Shown here: positions 41,127-52,346 of the stretch, in pieces
Layout of the letters: every line of letters begins with the position of its first letter
Numbering within the stretch: position 1 is the stretch's first letter
Assembly (NCBI GenBank): GCA_029931535.1
Contig: JAQPZY010001659.1
Location: 3,664,001 to 3,728,000, forward strand
Direction: 5' to 3'
DNA: 64,000 nucleotides
DNA from: Margaritifera margaritifera
Lineage: Eukaryota > Mollusca > Bivalvia > Unionida > Margaritiferidae
Position numbers and translations under genes: made by a program
Notes under the pieces: generated by a model
Database searches by the model: none
Told to the model about the DNA's origin: nothing
The model's input: only the letters and a program-made list of their open reading frames with translations

Positions 41127-41560
41127 GCTTTATAAACATAGGTCAAGTATTTGTATTTAACTCATGACTACAGAGATGTTTCCATGCTGTATACATCCTA
41201 ACCAGTGCAGAAGTCCCATTCTGACCAATGCAGTTGGAAATAGCAATATATCTTTATTCATTGGTAAACTTTCCATATTAATTACTACAGATTTTATATT
41301 CTTATAGGTTACCCACAACAGGTTAACTCTGTTATTGTGCATGTGAATGAGTATAGGCATTAGATAAGTGGACTGCATGCTGCATGCTTTTCATGTGATG
41401 CCTTAGCTGTAGTGGCTACTCAAGGTAATTGAGGCATCAACTATGCTTATAATGCTGGCTGTCACTCCAAGGTTACTCAAAGCCTGTGACTTTCACCCAG
41501 TAAAATCTGGCTTCTAGTGGTGGAAAATGGTAATAGCTTCTAAAGCAGATTTGAAAAACA
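41127..41560 (+). repeat. Dispersed repeat family 2, right part of the LINE-split copy
   Basis: It resumes with TAGGTCAAGTATTTGTATT and AACTCATGACTAC, colinear with TAGGTAAAGTTTGTGTTTTG and CTCAGGACCACATAGG at about 29273. The homology fades after about 41220. No gene is seen. Confidence 0.55.
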
Positions 41561-41659
41561 AAGACTGAAAAATAAAAAAAAATATTGTACCTCTGGTTTG
41601 ATATCATAGAAAATAATGTTCTTTTTGTATTGTTTTATGTCTTTTATGCCCTATCATAG

Positions 41660-41735
41660 TATGTATGTATGTATGTATGTATGTATGTATATGGTTTAAT
41701 GGCATGTCAGCACAATACTGACTATATAGTACCGA
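41660..41735 (-). mobile_element. SINE-like 3' end with (CATA)n tail, copy 2 (minus strand)
   Basis: On the minus strand it reads GTACTATATAGTCAGTATTG, TGCTGACATGCCATTAAACC and then a CATA run (the GTAT run 41660-41690 on +). It matches the closing motif at 11950 and 58270. Confidence 0.45.
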
Positions 41736-42790
41736 TTAAAAGTTGTAAAAAAAAAAAGTAAAGATAAAATAAGACACCAAAAATCAGTTTAGAAATGGGA
41801 CCAAACATTTCATTGTCAATATCACTTCAGTCTGAATTTATTTTCTGAATGCTAATTAATGCTTACAATGGCTACTGGAGATTACTGACAGCTTCATAGA
41901 GGTGAGCTATGTGATCATCGATTACACTCCAGTTATTTCTGGAACTTACCTTTAATTTGCACTCTATAGTCAGGACTGTGCTAACAAGCCCAAAACCCAA
42001 ATGCATACATTATAAGAATGCAGAGTTCTAGTATGAAAAAAAAAATTATGATTTAATTTATTTTTGTCATAATATAAAAAATTTGTGACAGTAAATTAAC
42101 CAACAAGTCTTTATCTTTTCAGTTGATTTTTGATTGTTTTATTTTGGTTATTCTATAAATCACATTTAAATTATATATTGGAAATTTAAATTACATAGTT
42201 AGGTATACCTTATACTTCCTATGAGTACTGAAAGGAAAATATGGTTCTAATAGTATGTTGCTGCAAAGGCTGGAGAGAAAGAACAAAAATGTGCAAGGCT
42301 CCTTTTTGGTCCTTTTTGTTTTCTTTATCCAGTCTAGGAGACGAGGATTTATAATAATAACTCAGAAATATTCAGCAGGATATTTCTTACAATATATATG
42401 AATCTTGTTTCACATTTTTGTTGTATTAAGAAAAAAAATGTAACAGATGATGTGTAAGTGGCTATTATACCAGTTTGAAAAATGTTGGTAAGTTTTAAGG
42501 CTGTTGGCAGAATTTTTTAACAAATATTTCAAATTTCCTGTCATTAATCATGGTGCATGAGTGATTTTCATTTTTCCAAAAGATACAAATTTATAATAAT
42601 GCTTAGAATGTTTTGTTTTTGTCACAAATCATGTCAAATAAAACACTATGTATGAAAATGAATTTGTCCTCATTTTTTGGCCTTCTGTTTTGTTAGCAAA
42701 GGCATATCCTTGTAAACTGTTGAATAAGCATCTCGTCTTCTTTTTGCTTTTGAAGGTCATGGAGATTATTTTTGGTTCAGATTGATTGAG
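41736..42790. other. No feature recognised
   Basis: AT-rich sequence with several poly-A runs. Possibly the body of the SINE-like element lies at its left, but no promoter boxes or tRNA-like sequence are visible. Confidence 0.35.
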
Positions 42791-43020
42791 ATGGTTACAT
42801 TTAATCAAAACATAATTATTTTTGTGGATATCAATTTTCATGGTTTCTTGACAAATTACATTTGTGTCGGTACTTACATTTGTGGATCAGACAGGGGGTT
42901 CTATTGTTTCCACAAAAGAATCATTGTTTGTTGGGACTTTAAATTCATGTTTTGCAGCAACCACAAAATGTGTGAAAATTGGTATGCTAAGAAAAGTAGT
43001 GAATTCATAGTAATTGAACT
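42790..43020 (+). repeat. Fragment of the TACTGTAGTA-ended transposon family
   Basis: GGATATCAATTTTCATGG, then TTGTTGGGACTTTAAATTC, GCAACCACAAAATGTG and GAAAATTGGTATGC are colinear with 15490-15690 and with the ends of element W (22832-24331). No TIR pair is visible here. Confidence 0.45.
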
Positions 43021-43730
43021 TTGTTACACAGACTTCTTTGTGTGCCATTCAATACTCGGTTTGCACAGTCTAGGTTTTCAATTAAAACAAAGGAATTCTT
43101 AATTCTTTTCTGAAAATATCTACAAAATTGCCATTTTATCGGCAAGAGATATATTCTTGAGCTATGCTGGCACCAGCAATGGCCAAAATTGCCACAGGTA
43201 GCAAATTTGCAGTGATTTTCATGAAAATACTGTATTTGGCTATTGTACATTTTGATATTTTAGTCTGCATATAGTTGTCATTCACAACATACCATCTCAA
43301 TCATCTTGGCAACTGTAATTTATTGTTTATTCATTCCCAAACACTAAAATAGCAATATAAAAACCTTAAAGTGTAGACTCAATTTTCTAGTAGAAAAACT
43401 TGGACGAATGCATACTCTTACGTGAAATGAAATGTTTACACATTTTTTAAAAAGCATTGGAGAAAGAGAGGAATTTTAAAGAAAATGGTGTTAGATAATG
43501 GGTGAAGGATGCATTCAAATGAGAGCAAGGTCCTGACCACAATATTTCCAGAATGCAGTCCTTTTCTGTTACACCCAGTGATAAAAAAAATAGCAGTACT
43601 TTTTTGTTTAGCACAAAGTTTGTGACAACTGAGAAGATCCTGGCACCAATCTAGTCTTAGGATTGTTTAAAGTTTCTTTATTCTAAATGGGTGTGTGTTA
43701 TGTCAGGGAGATGTAACTTCAATATCCAGA
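43021..43730. other. No feature recognised
   Basis: AT-rich sequence before the decayed RT fragment. No coding or transposon-end signal can be supported. Confidence 0.35.
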
Positions 43731-43734
43731 CTGA

Positions 43735-44365
43735 CATTATAATCACAGACACTGCAAAAGCATTTGATGAGGTACCTTATAAAAGACTACATTATAAAAC
43801 TCAAATACTCTGGTGTTCCAGTAATATTTTAAATTGAATTTTCTACATAACAGAACAAAATGTGTAGTGTTGGAAGGACATTGTTTGGACAATATCCCAG
43901 TCTCTTCAGGTGTACTGCAAGGAACAGTTTTGGACCTGATTCTATTGCTTGCATACATCAATGATTTTCGTGAATACCTTAAGCACTGTACACCCGGTCT
44001 ATTTTGCAGATAATAGCATAATTTATCGTACAATTAAACACACTAATGACTCTATATGATGTCCTTTCACCCAGATACTGTACTCTTTTATAGAGAAGAA
44101 AAATCTAATAAAATACACTTACGTCCTTAATAATCAACCCCTGCAACTAGTACATTCTTCAGAATACTTAGGAATCACCATCCAATCAGACCTCAAATGC
44201 AATAAACATATCAACAGTATTACAGCTAATCTTAAAAAGAAACCTCACAATAGCTTCAAAAAAGATTAAGGAAAGAGCATATTAATCCTTAAACCAAACT
44301 TAGAATATACCTACAGTAGCTTTTGTGTTTGGGACCCCCACAACCTAAATCAGTTTAACCAAATT
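43735..44365 (+). pseudogene. Decayed LINE reverse-transcriptase fragment
   Basis: Frames in order on + read ITDTAKAFDEVPYKRLHYK (about 43741), PVSSGVLQGTVLDLILLLAY and INDFREYL (about 43895), then QLVHSSEYLGITIQSDLKC and NKHINSITANLKK (about 44147), and KPNLEYTYSSFCVWDPHN (about 44294). These are RT motifs (KAFDxV, SGVxQGxVLxPxL, YLGI) and the LEYxxxVWDPH segment of CR1/Jockey-group LINEs. The YADD region is lost in shifts. Both ends are truncated. Confidence 0.7.
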
Positions 44366-44618
44366 TAAACAATTCAACATTACACTGATTGATATATATA
44401 TATCACAAATCCATACTACTAGTTCTGTCAATTCAACATTACACTGATTGATATATATATCACAAATCCATACTACTAGTTCTTTCAATTCAACATTACA
44501 CTGATTGATATATATATCAAAAATCCATACTACTAGTTCTGTCAATTCAACATTACACTGATTGATATATATATATATCACAAATCCATACTACTAGTTC
44601 TGTCAACATTACACTGTT

Positions 44619-44667
<49 letters not shown>

Positions 44668-44871
44668 CACAAATCCATACTACTAGTTCTGTCAACATTA
44701 CACTGATTGATATATATATATATCACAAATCCATACTACTAGTTCTGTCAATTCAACATTACACTGATTGATATATATATATATCACAAATCCATACTAC
44801 TAGTTCTGTCAATTCAACATTACACTGATTGATATATATATATCACAAATCCATACTACTAGTTCTGTCAA
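44366..44871. repeat. 56-61-bp minisatellite with embedded (TA)n hairpins, 8 copies
   Basis: Units carry CAACATTACACTGATTG, a (TA)n segment of variable length, then TCACAAATCCATACTACTAG and TTCTGTC. AACATT starts at 44376, 44435, 44492, 44549, 44605, 44694, 44755 and 44816. One unit has an expanded TA tract (about 44622-44664). Confidence 0.93.
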
Positions 44872-45169
44872 TGATATGTTAAACATTCCTAAACTGGCCA
44901 GCTTTTCAACAGCATAGACTTGGTGGCACAATATAACCTTCAAAGTGTTGCTGTGCCATAAAATACCACCCACCCACAACAAAAACAACCCCAAGCATGC
45001 ATTAAGGAAGACACACATTATTTTGGGGTAAAAAAAAATCAAAGATTAAGGTTACAGTGACTTGAAGAAGAATATAGGGACAATGCAAGGTTTACTGTAT
45101 GCAAACATTTGTCGTAACATGAGGGAAGAGTTTATGACAATGATAATATAAGCTTTTTTACCAAGGTTG

Positions 45170-45720
45170 AATTCAGTCTCCAGAGTGCTAACAAGCTTCG
45201 CCAATCAGTTTCAAGATTACCTTTTTAATATGTGTAGATCTTGTTCATAGTCCAACTCATTGGTTTGGTAACTGTAGACAATGGAGATCTTGAGTTATTG
45301 TGTGGAAACCATTGTCCTACTTTCAGTCAGTGGCCTTGACCTTTAACCGATTGATCCCAAAGCCAATAAGGTTCTGCCTTACCCCAAGTGCAAGCTATCC
45401 ACAAAGTTTGGTAACTGTAAAAGGTCGAGAACTTGAGTAATTGTACAGAAACCATTTTTCTTATTTCAGTCATAGTGACCTTGACCTTTGAGCATTTGAG
45501 CCTGAAATTGATAGGGCTCTTCCTTGCCCCAAGTGCAAGCCATCCACAATGTCTGGTATCTGTAGATTGTGGAAAACTCTAGAAAACATTTTTCTTCTTT
45601 CAGTCACAGTGACCTTGACCTTTGAGCCCAAAATCTATAGGGCTTAAGCAATCCACAAAGTTTGGTACTGTAGATGGTGAAAAACTAGAGTTATTGTGTG
45701 GAAACAAACCTGGTAACTAA
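45170..45720. repeat. Tandem array with GTGACCTTGACCTTT cores (about 140-bp unit, ~4 copies)
   Basis: Core words CCTTGACCTTTAACC (45330), GTGACCTTGACCTTTGAGC (45479 and 45611), CCCCAAGTGCAAGC and GATAGGGCTC recur in order. This resembles a repeat type common in mollusc genomes (recalled, unchecked). Confidence 0.75.
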
Positions 45721-45919
45721 CAGACAGATAGATGGACATCATAATCATAATATGTTAATGGCGGGCATATAAAAGCTGGAAGAATGGTGAGCAATTTACT
45801 GATATAAATACACCTTGACTCTCCCACGTCTCACTCCTACCCCATGATGGAGATCAGTCTATAGTTTAATAAAAAAAAAGGGCATATATTTTCTGAAAAT
45901 AGTGTTAGTACAATGTTGG

Positions 45920-47230
45920 TCGACATGCCTATTTTCAGATGATTACCATAAATATGGACAAAGTTTCACAGCAATCCATTAAAAACTCCAACCATAATTA
46001 CATTCACAAAATTACATCATCCAGCTGTAAGTCAAAAAGGGAAATACATCTTACACAAATCATAGGTGCAGAAAGATTTTTCAGCACTTGATATGATTAC
46101 CATAATATGAACCAAGTTTCACATCAGTCCATAAAAACACCTGCCAGTCAAGTTGCAGTCACAAGAGCTACAAGACAAAAAGGGCAATAACTCTAACAAC
46201 AATTATCAGAGCACAGTGATTTGTAAATATGTACATCTTCAGATGATGACCATAAAACGTACAAAGTTTCATGGCATGGCAATCCATTGAAAACTGTAAG
46301 ACTAGCTGCATTTCACAAGAATATGTCATGTACTACATTCAGCTCCAAGTAAAAAGGAGCAACAGCTCCAACAAAAGGAGTGCTGTGATTTGTTGATATG
46401 CACATCTTTAGATGATGACCATAATATGCACCAATTTTCACTGTGATTCATCAAAAAGTGCGGAGCTAGTTGTGTTCACAAGATTCTGTCATACACTGCA
46501 TTTAGCTGAAAATAAAGAGGGCAATAACTCTTAATACAACTCGTGGGAGGGCAGTATTTTGTCATTATGTACACCTCAAATGATGATCATAGCATGTACA
46601 AACTTTCATGGCGATCCATTGAAAACCGAGACTAGTTGCATTTTCAAGATTCTGTCATACACTACATCAAGCTCCAAGCCAAAAGAGGCAATAACTCTAA
46701 CACAATTTGCAGGGGCAGTGGTTTATCAATATGCACATCTTCAGATGATGACCATAATACAGTGTACTTACCAAGTTGTACAGTAATCCACTGAAATGTA
46801 TGAGACTGGTTGCATTCACAACATTCTGTCATACACTACATTCAGTGGCGAGTCAAAAAGGGCAATAACTCTGTTTCATGCCAATTCATAAAAATCAATG
46901 GCACGAGTTGTGCTAACGAGATTGTCATACATTGCAATAAGCTACAAGACATTTGTCAATATCAGCATCTTTAGACTGATGATAAGATTTACCAAGTTTC
47001 ATGGTGATCCATTAAAAAATGTGACGTAGTTGTGTTCACAAGATTTTGTCATGCACTGCATTCAGCTGCAAGTCAAATAGAACAAAAACTTTTATTTTTT
47101 TAAAAATTGCATTAGCATAGTGACTTGTGGATATGAAGATCTTCAGATGATGACCATAATACTTACCACGTTTCATGGCAATCATTTGGTCATGATATAT
47201 CCATACATCATGTAGCAATAAGGTCTTACA
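45920..47230. repeat. About 165-bp tandem array, ~8 diverged copies
   Basis: GATGACCATAATATG with TACAAAGTTTCATGGC recurs at about 45941, 46095, 46244, 46412, 46580, 46747, 46978 and 47148. Between copies are CACAAGATTCTGTCATACAC, CATTCAGCT and GGGCAATAACTCT. Confidence 0.85.
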
Positions 47231-47503
47231 GCTGGTAGCTAAAAACATGGGTAAAAGAAACAAAATACCAAACAGCTTTGGTTAAATATGTTAAAGGACA
47301 ACTTTTAATGTTTGAATATAATTGCTTAGAAGGTGCTTGGGAGGCTACTAATCACAGCTTTTGAACAACAACAACAACAACAACAACAACAATTTACTAA
47401 ACGGGACAAAATTGAAAGGGACTATCAAACTTCAGGGCAGTATATAATTTTTTATTTTTGTATGCCCCACCACAGCAGTCATAGGGGCATATAGTGTTAT
47501 CTT
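47231..47503. other. Spacer between arrays, with a (CAA)n run
   Basis: The sequence is unremarkable apart from (AAC)n at about 47366-47392. No gene. Confidence 0.5.
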
Positions 47504-47720
47504 GTCTGTCCATATAGTGTTACCTTGTCTGTCCATATAGTGTTACCTTGTCTGTCTATATAGTGTTACCCTTGTCTGTGCATATAGTGTTACCTTGTCT
47601 GTCCATATAGTGTTACTTTGTCTGTCCATAGTGTTACCCTTATCTGTCCATATAGTGTTACCTTGTCTGTCCATATAGTGTTACCCTTGTCTGTCCATAT
47701 AGTGTTACCTTGTCTGTCCA
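47504..47720. repeat. 23-bp minisatellite, ~10 copies
   Basis: The unit is TATAGTGTTACC plus TTGTCTGTCCA with small length variants (22-24 bp). Confidence 0.93.
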
Positions 47721-47839
47721 TCAAACCTTGGTTAATTTTTTTTGTGTAGGTCACTTCAAACACTGTGGTATGGCATCCATGTTCCATTAACACATTTGCG
47801 TTGGGGGGTGGGGGTGGTATGTATGTAAAATGTGAAAGT

Positions 47840-48640
47840 GGAGTGGTCTATATGTGCCTTTTGCTATTTCATGTTTCTTCAGTTTCAATATTTGATATTT
47901 TGGTCTGTTATTTTGTCCTACCATGTATCCCCTTATCTACACCTACATTTCCAGGGCAAAACTCCAAAACCGTTTCCTATGAAATTTGGTATATTACACT
48001 AGTGATGTATATGTGCCTTTTGCTAATCACAATTCTTCAGTTCCAATATTTTTAATGTTTTGGCCTGTTTTGTTCATGCATCCATCCATGCTTCCATCAC
48101 ACTTTTGTTTCCTGAGCAGAACTCTAAAGCTTAAATTTATCTCTACGAAACTTTTTACACATATTAGACTAGTGGTCTGTGTGTGCCTTTTGTTATTCAC
48201 AATTCTTCATTTTCAATATTTTAAATGTTTTTGTCCATTTGTCTGTTCATCCATCAATCCATTATTCAAACTTTGTTTCTTTGATAAAACCCCAAATTCA
48301 TTTTACGATATCTCTACAAAATTTGGTACATATATGTGACAAATGGTGTAGATGTGCCTTTTGCTATTCACAATTCATCAGTTTCAATATTTTTAACATT
48401 TTCATCCATTTATTCATCCATCCATCCATTCATCCAATACACTTTAATTTCTGGAGCAGAACTCCAAAAGTTTTTGAATATTTTATGAAAATTGCAGACA
48501 TATTAGACAAAAATTATCTACATGTGCCTTTTGCTTTCACAATTCTTCAGTTTCTGATATTCAAATGCTTTTGTCCATGTGTTTCCCCATCCATCCATCC
48601 ATCACCAATTCATTTCCGGTGCAAAACTCCATAACTGCGT
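47840..48640 (+). repeat. 170-bp tandem array, 5 copies
   Basis: GTGCCTTTTGCTATTCACAA followed by TTCTTCAGTTTCAATATTT recurs at 47854, 48013, 48183, 48354 and 48524, a spacing of 159-171 bp. Each unit also carries CATCCATCCA and CAGAACTCCAAA. The open frames across it are periodic artefacts. Confidence 0.88.
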
Positions 48641-48829
48641 AACTGAAAATAAAGGTAATTTATACAGAAAAGCAAACAACTACATTAGAAAAAGCTCTTT
48701 ATTGAAAATTATTCCGAATGTAATTATAAAACAAGTATTCAGCCATTAAACAACCCCGTTACCACCCCCCACTGCGGTTTTCTAGATGTCCAGCGGGGAT
48801 GGCATCCCCTTATTTTTTTTTTAGGTCCC

Positions 48830-48900
48830 TCGGTAACTCGCGCCCTCGCTTATAGTGCGGTCTATGTTTTTGAACCCCGTTGTGCTGCGCGAGTTATCAA
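48830..48900. other. GC-rich stem-loop
   Basis: GGTAACTCGCGC (48832-48843) and GCGCGAGTTATC (48887-48898) are inverse with one mismatch, with a 43-nt loop. It lies in a short GC-richer patch just after the 170-bp array. Confidence 0.6.
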
Positions 48901-49088
48901 GGAGAGGTGTAGTACAGAAATTCAGAATGATGGTCCACAATGTACTTTCAGTAGGAATTTTTACATAAGCGGGGGGGGGGGGAGAGGGAAATATGTCATC
49001 TCTTGATAACACTTGTTTACATTTTTACTATTACTGTTCCAGAGCTTCCAGAAGTTTAACATTTTTTATTTGTTGCAAAGAAAATCGT

Positions 49089-49200
49089 TAAAATCGACTG
49101 AAAATGATAACAACATTTGCAACCCAGGTCAAAGGGAACATCGGTAAAATGGACTGAAAATGATAACAACATTTGCAACCCAGGTCAAAGGGAACATTTT
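49089..49200. repeat. 58-bp direct duplication
   Basis: Two nearly identical adjacent copies of GACTGAAAATGATAACAACA, TTTGCAACCCAGGTCAAAG and GGAACAT. Confidence 0.9.
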
Positions 49201-49239
49201 CCATGGTATGAGCTTAACCCTTTTTGTCTGCAACAAATG

Positions 49240-50990
49240 TCTTAAAAGGCAAGACATTGCTGTCACAATGTCTGTCTGTCGATCCACTTTTGGTTAACTT
49301 CTTTTATTAGGCAACATCTCTTACATTCATCAAGAGATCATCATGTAGACTTTGCTCAAAAATGACTCGGGAATGGCAGGGAATATCTTTAGGGATCGAA
49401 GGCAAAAGAGCTCAAAGGTCAAGGTCATTGAAAGGAATTTTTTTTACATTTTAGGTGAGTGGTCTATGGTTAGCTTTTAGATCTGGCAGTACTACATGTA
49501 TCTATTATTACCATGGATGAATTGTCATCAGGCACAGTTAGAATGCTTAACATCAAATATAAATACTGCTACTGGTGTGGAGGTCAAAAGTCAAGGTTAC
49601 ATTGGCCAGTTTTGTAGATTTTTTGTAGCAAGAAAACTTGTATCATGTGTCTCTGGATAGTCATTATACTTATAACAATATTAACCAGTGAAAATGGCAC
49701 CAGACATGTGTACCCTTGTAAAAATCAGAGGCACAATATGCAACACAAGATATAGTAAAAAAAAAAAACGATATGTAATGCAAATATTAGGGGTTGCCAG
49801 CATGGCAAACGTCTTGATGACCAAGAGTAGAGGAAATTTAAAGATGCTAGACTGGTACATAATCTTCAGATAGCAGGCCATATTCCAAATAGTGATGTAT
49901 CTCATTTAAAATTATTTGGGTATGTTTAAATTGCTGTTTATCATTAGTCTGATTATAGTTCTTGCTCATTTCATATAAAAAGAGATGAATTAAAAATTAC
50001 TGACTTTAGCCAATACATGCATCGCTAGAAAGGAATACTGTGATACTGATAAGCATTGATGAATCGTTTAACACCTCTACATGCACATCCTTGGGGATGA
50101 TAAGATCCAGGCATCAAATGCCAAAGTCATGGGGTGAATTCTTTTTTGTTTTTTTTTTTAGTTTTTTAGGGGGGGGGGAGAGGGGGTTAAATTGTAAAGA
50201 GTGTATGAATGTGCTATATATCTTCTGTGTCCATAGATCACAGTGGAAACTTTTGTCTATGGTGTGCTGCTATGTCTGAATTAGTATATACTTCATTTCT
50301 TGTAGTCAGCGATCTCTCCACTTAGGACGTTACAAGCGAAAACACCCCTACCAACTAACAATAATGACTGCCTAGGATTAGGAACAGGCGCCGCTACAAA
50401 AGGGCACTGGTGATCATGATTAACAATTTCTCAAAATGTCTACATCATTACACCTGGTATTGTATCCGCTTTAATACATAGAATTCTACATCCAAATGTA
50501 TTTATGGTTGAAAAGTCAATTCCCCATACTTATTTACCACATAAAAAAATTTGGCTGTAATAAGCCTCAACTGTATTTTTCACATAGCAGAAAAACGAAG
50601 TAAACGACACGACCATTTACGCTCATCTGCGCCTGCTTTTTAAAGTATCTTTTTTTAAATTTTTGTAACAAGAATGTTTTTTTTTTTTGGGGGGGGGGGT
50701 TACAAGAAAAGCGGTGAAATGTGTTTGAATATTTGCGTAAAACTCCAGAATTTTTAAAGATCACCGACGAGTCAAGAACGGTAACTCTTTCCGGCACGTG
50801 CCTACGCAATATGTTAACAAAAACTGCCGACGATGACAGTACAGCATGTACTGGGCAGACAAAAATGTGTTTATACCAAATGATAACATTATAAAATATA
50901 TTGTCAGTCTTTATACTAAAATTACAAAATGCTGGTATCACTTGAGTGGTGTAATGTATTTTCGATGTTAGATTCGTCACATAGATGGCC
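49240..50990. other. Diverged repeat remnants; no gene recognised
   Basis: About 49240-49640 has words typical of the local tandem families (GGTCAAGGTCATTGAAAGG at about 49417, GTCTGTCTGTCGATCCAC). About 49650-50990 contains several G/T homopolymers and open frames with no recognisable domain. I see no supportable exon. Confidence 0.35.
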
Positions 50991-51029
50991 TCATATCGTA
51001 GATCCTCCTAACTTCGGGCTCAATCTTGA

Positions 51030-51340
51030 ATCGTGCGCCATGTTTCTCGCGACCTCACGCGCTTGTTTTGAGATCCTGACGTCATCAACTGAGTCACTAG
51101 CGTTCGCTGACAATGACATTGAGTGCTGAAATGAAATTTAAATACATACTACAATTCAAATTGAAAAAACACAATGAAAATGGCCAATTTTACTAATGCC
51201 ATATTTGCCTCAAGTTTGTGGCCCTGGCGTAAGTGTTAGCTGTTCAAAGCCAGGGCTGCTGTTCACGTGTTGGTTTTATTACCTTTTTATTAGTTGGAAA
51301 TCCACGACAGAGATTTCTCAGACGGCAAAAGCAAGGTAAA
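51030..51340. promoter_or_regulatory. Candidate promoter/CpG-richer island with CRE and AP-1 words
   Basis: A perfect CRE (TGACGTCA, 51077-51084) lies six bases before an AP-1 word (TGAGTCA, 51090-51096) in a patch visibly richer in CG than its surroundings. On the minus strand a start in good context (AACATGGCG, ATG at 51041) opens a 16-codon frame closed by TGA at 50991. On + a strong donor-like GTAAGT lies at 51229. No adjoining gene is recognised, so its role is open. Confidence 0.25.
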
Positions 51341-51556
51341 AACTTCGTTTCTATAACATGCACTTCTTATATCATGTTAGAAAAAATAAATACAATGGAA
51401 GAGTTTGCAGTATGAAATTCTTTATTGGATTATTGTAATGTAGGGGGTGGGGGAATCTTTGTTGTGAAAAAAAATTCTTTTCAAAGTTCAGCGTATCGTT
51501 AAATACGATAATTATATTCAAATAGTTTGAAAATAAAATAATTAAAAAAAGCATCC

Positions 51557-52264
<708 letters not shown>

Positions 52265-52344
<80 letters not shown>
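52265..52344. repeat. (TA)n tract
   Basis: About 80 bp of uninterrupted TA. Confidence 0.95.

Positions 52345-52346
<2 letters not shown>

Noticed and set aside
48179..48634. 151-codon frame with a roughly 57-residue periodicity
   Set aside because: Product of the 170-bp tandem array; no start context or homology.
50567..50980. 137-codon minus-strand frame beside the promoter-like island
   Set aside because: No recognisable domain, and it crosses homopolymers (poly-G/poly-T). A link to the 51041 ATG could not be made by plausible splice sites.
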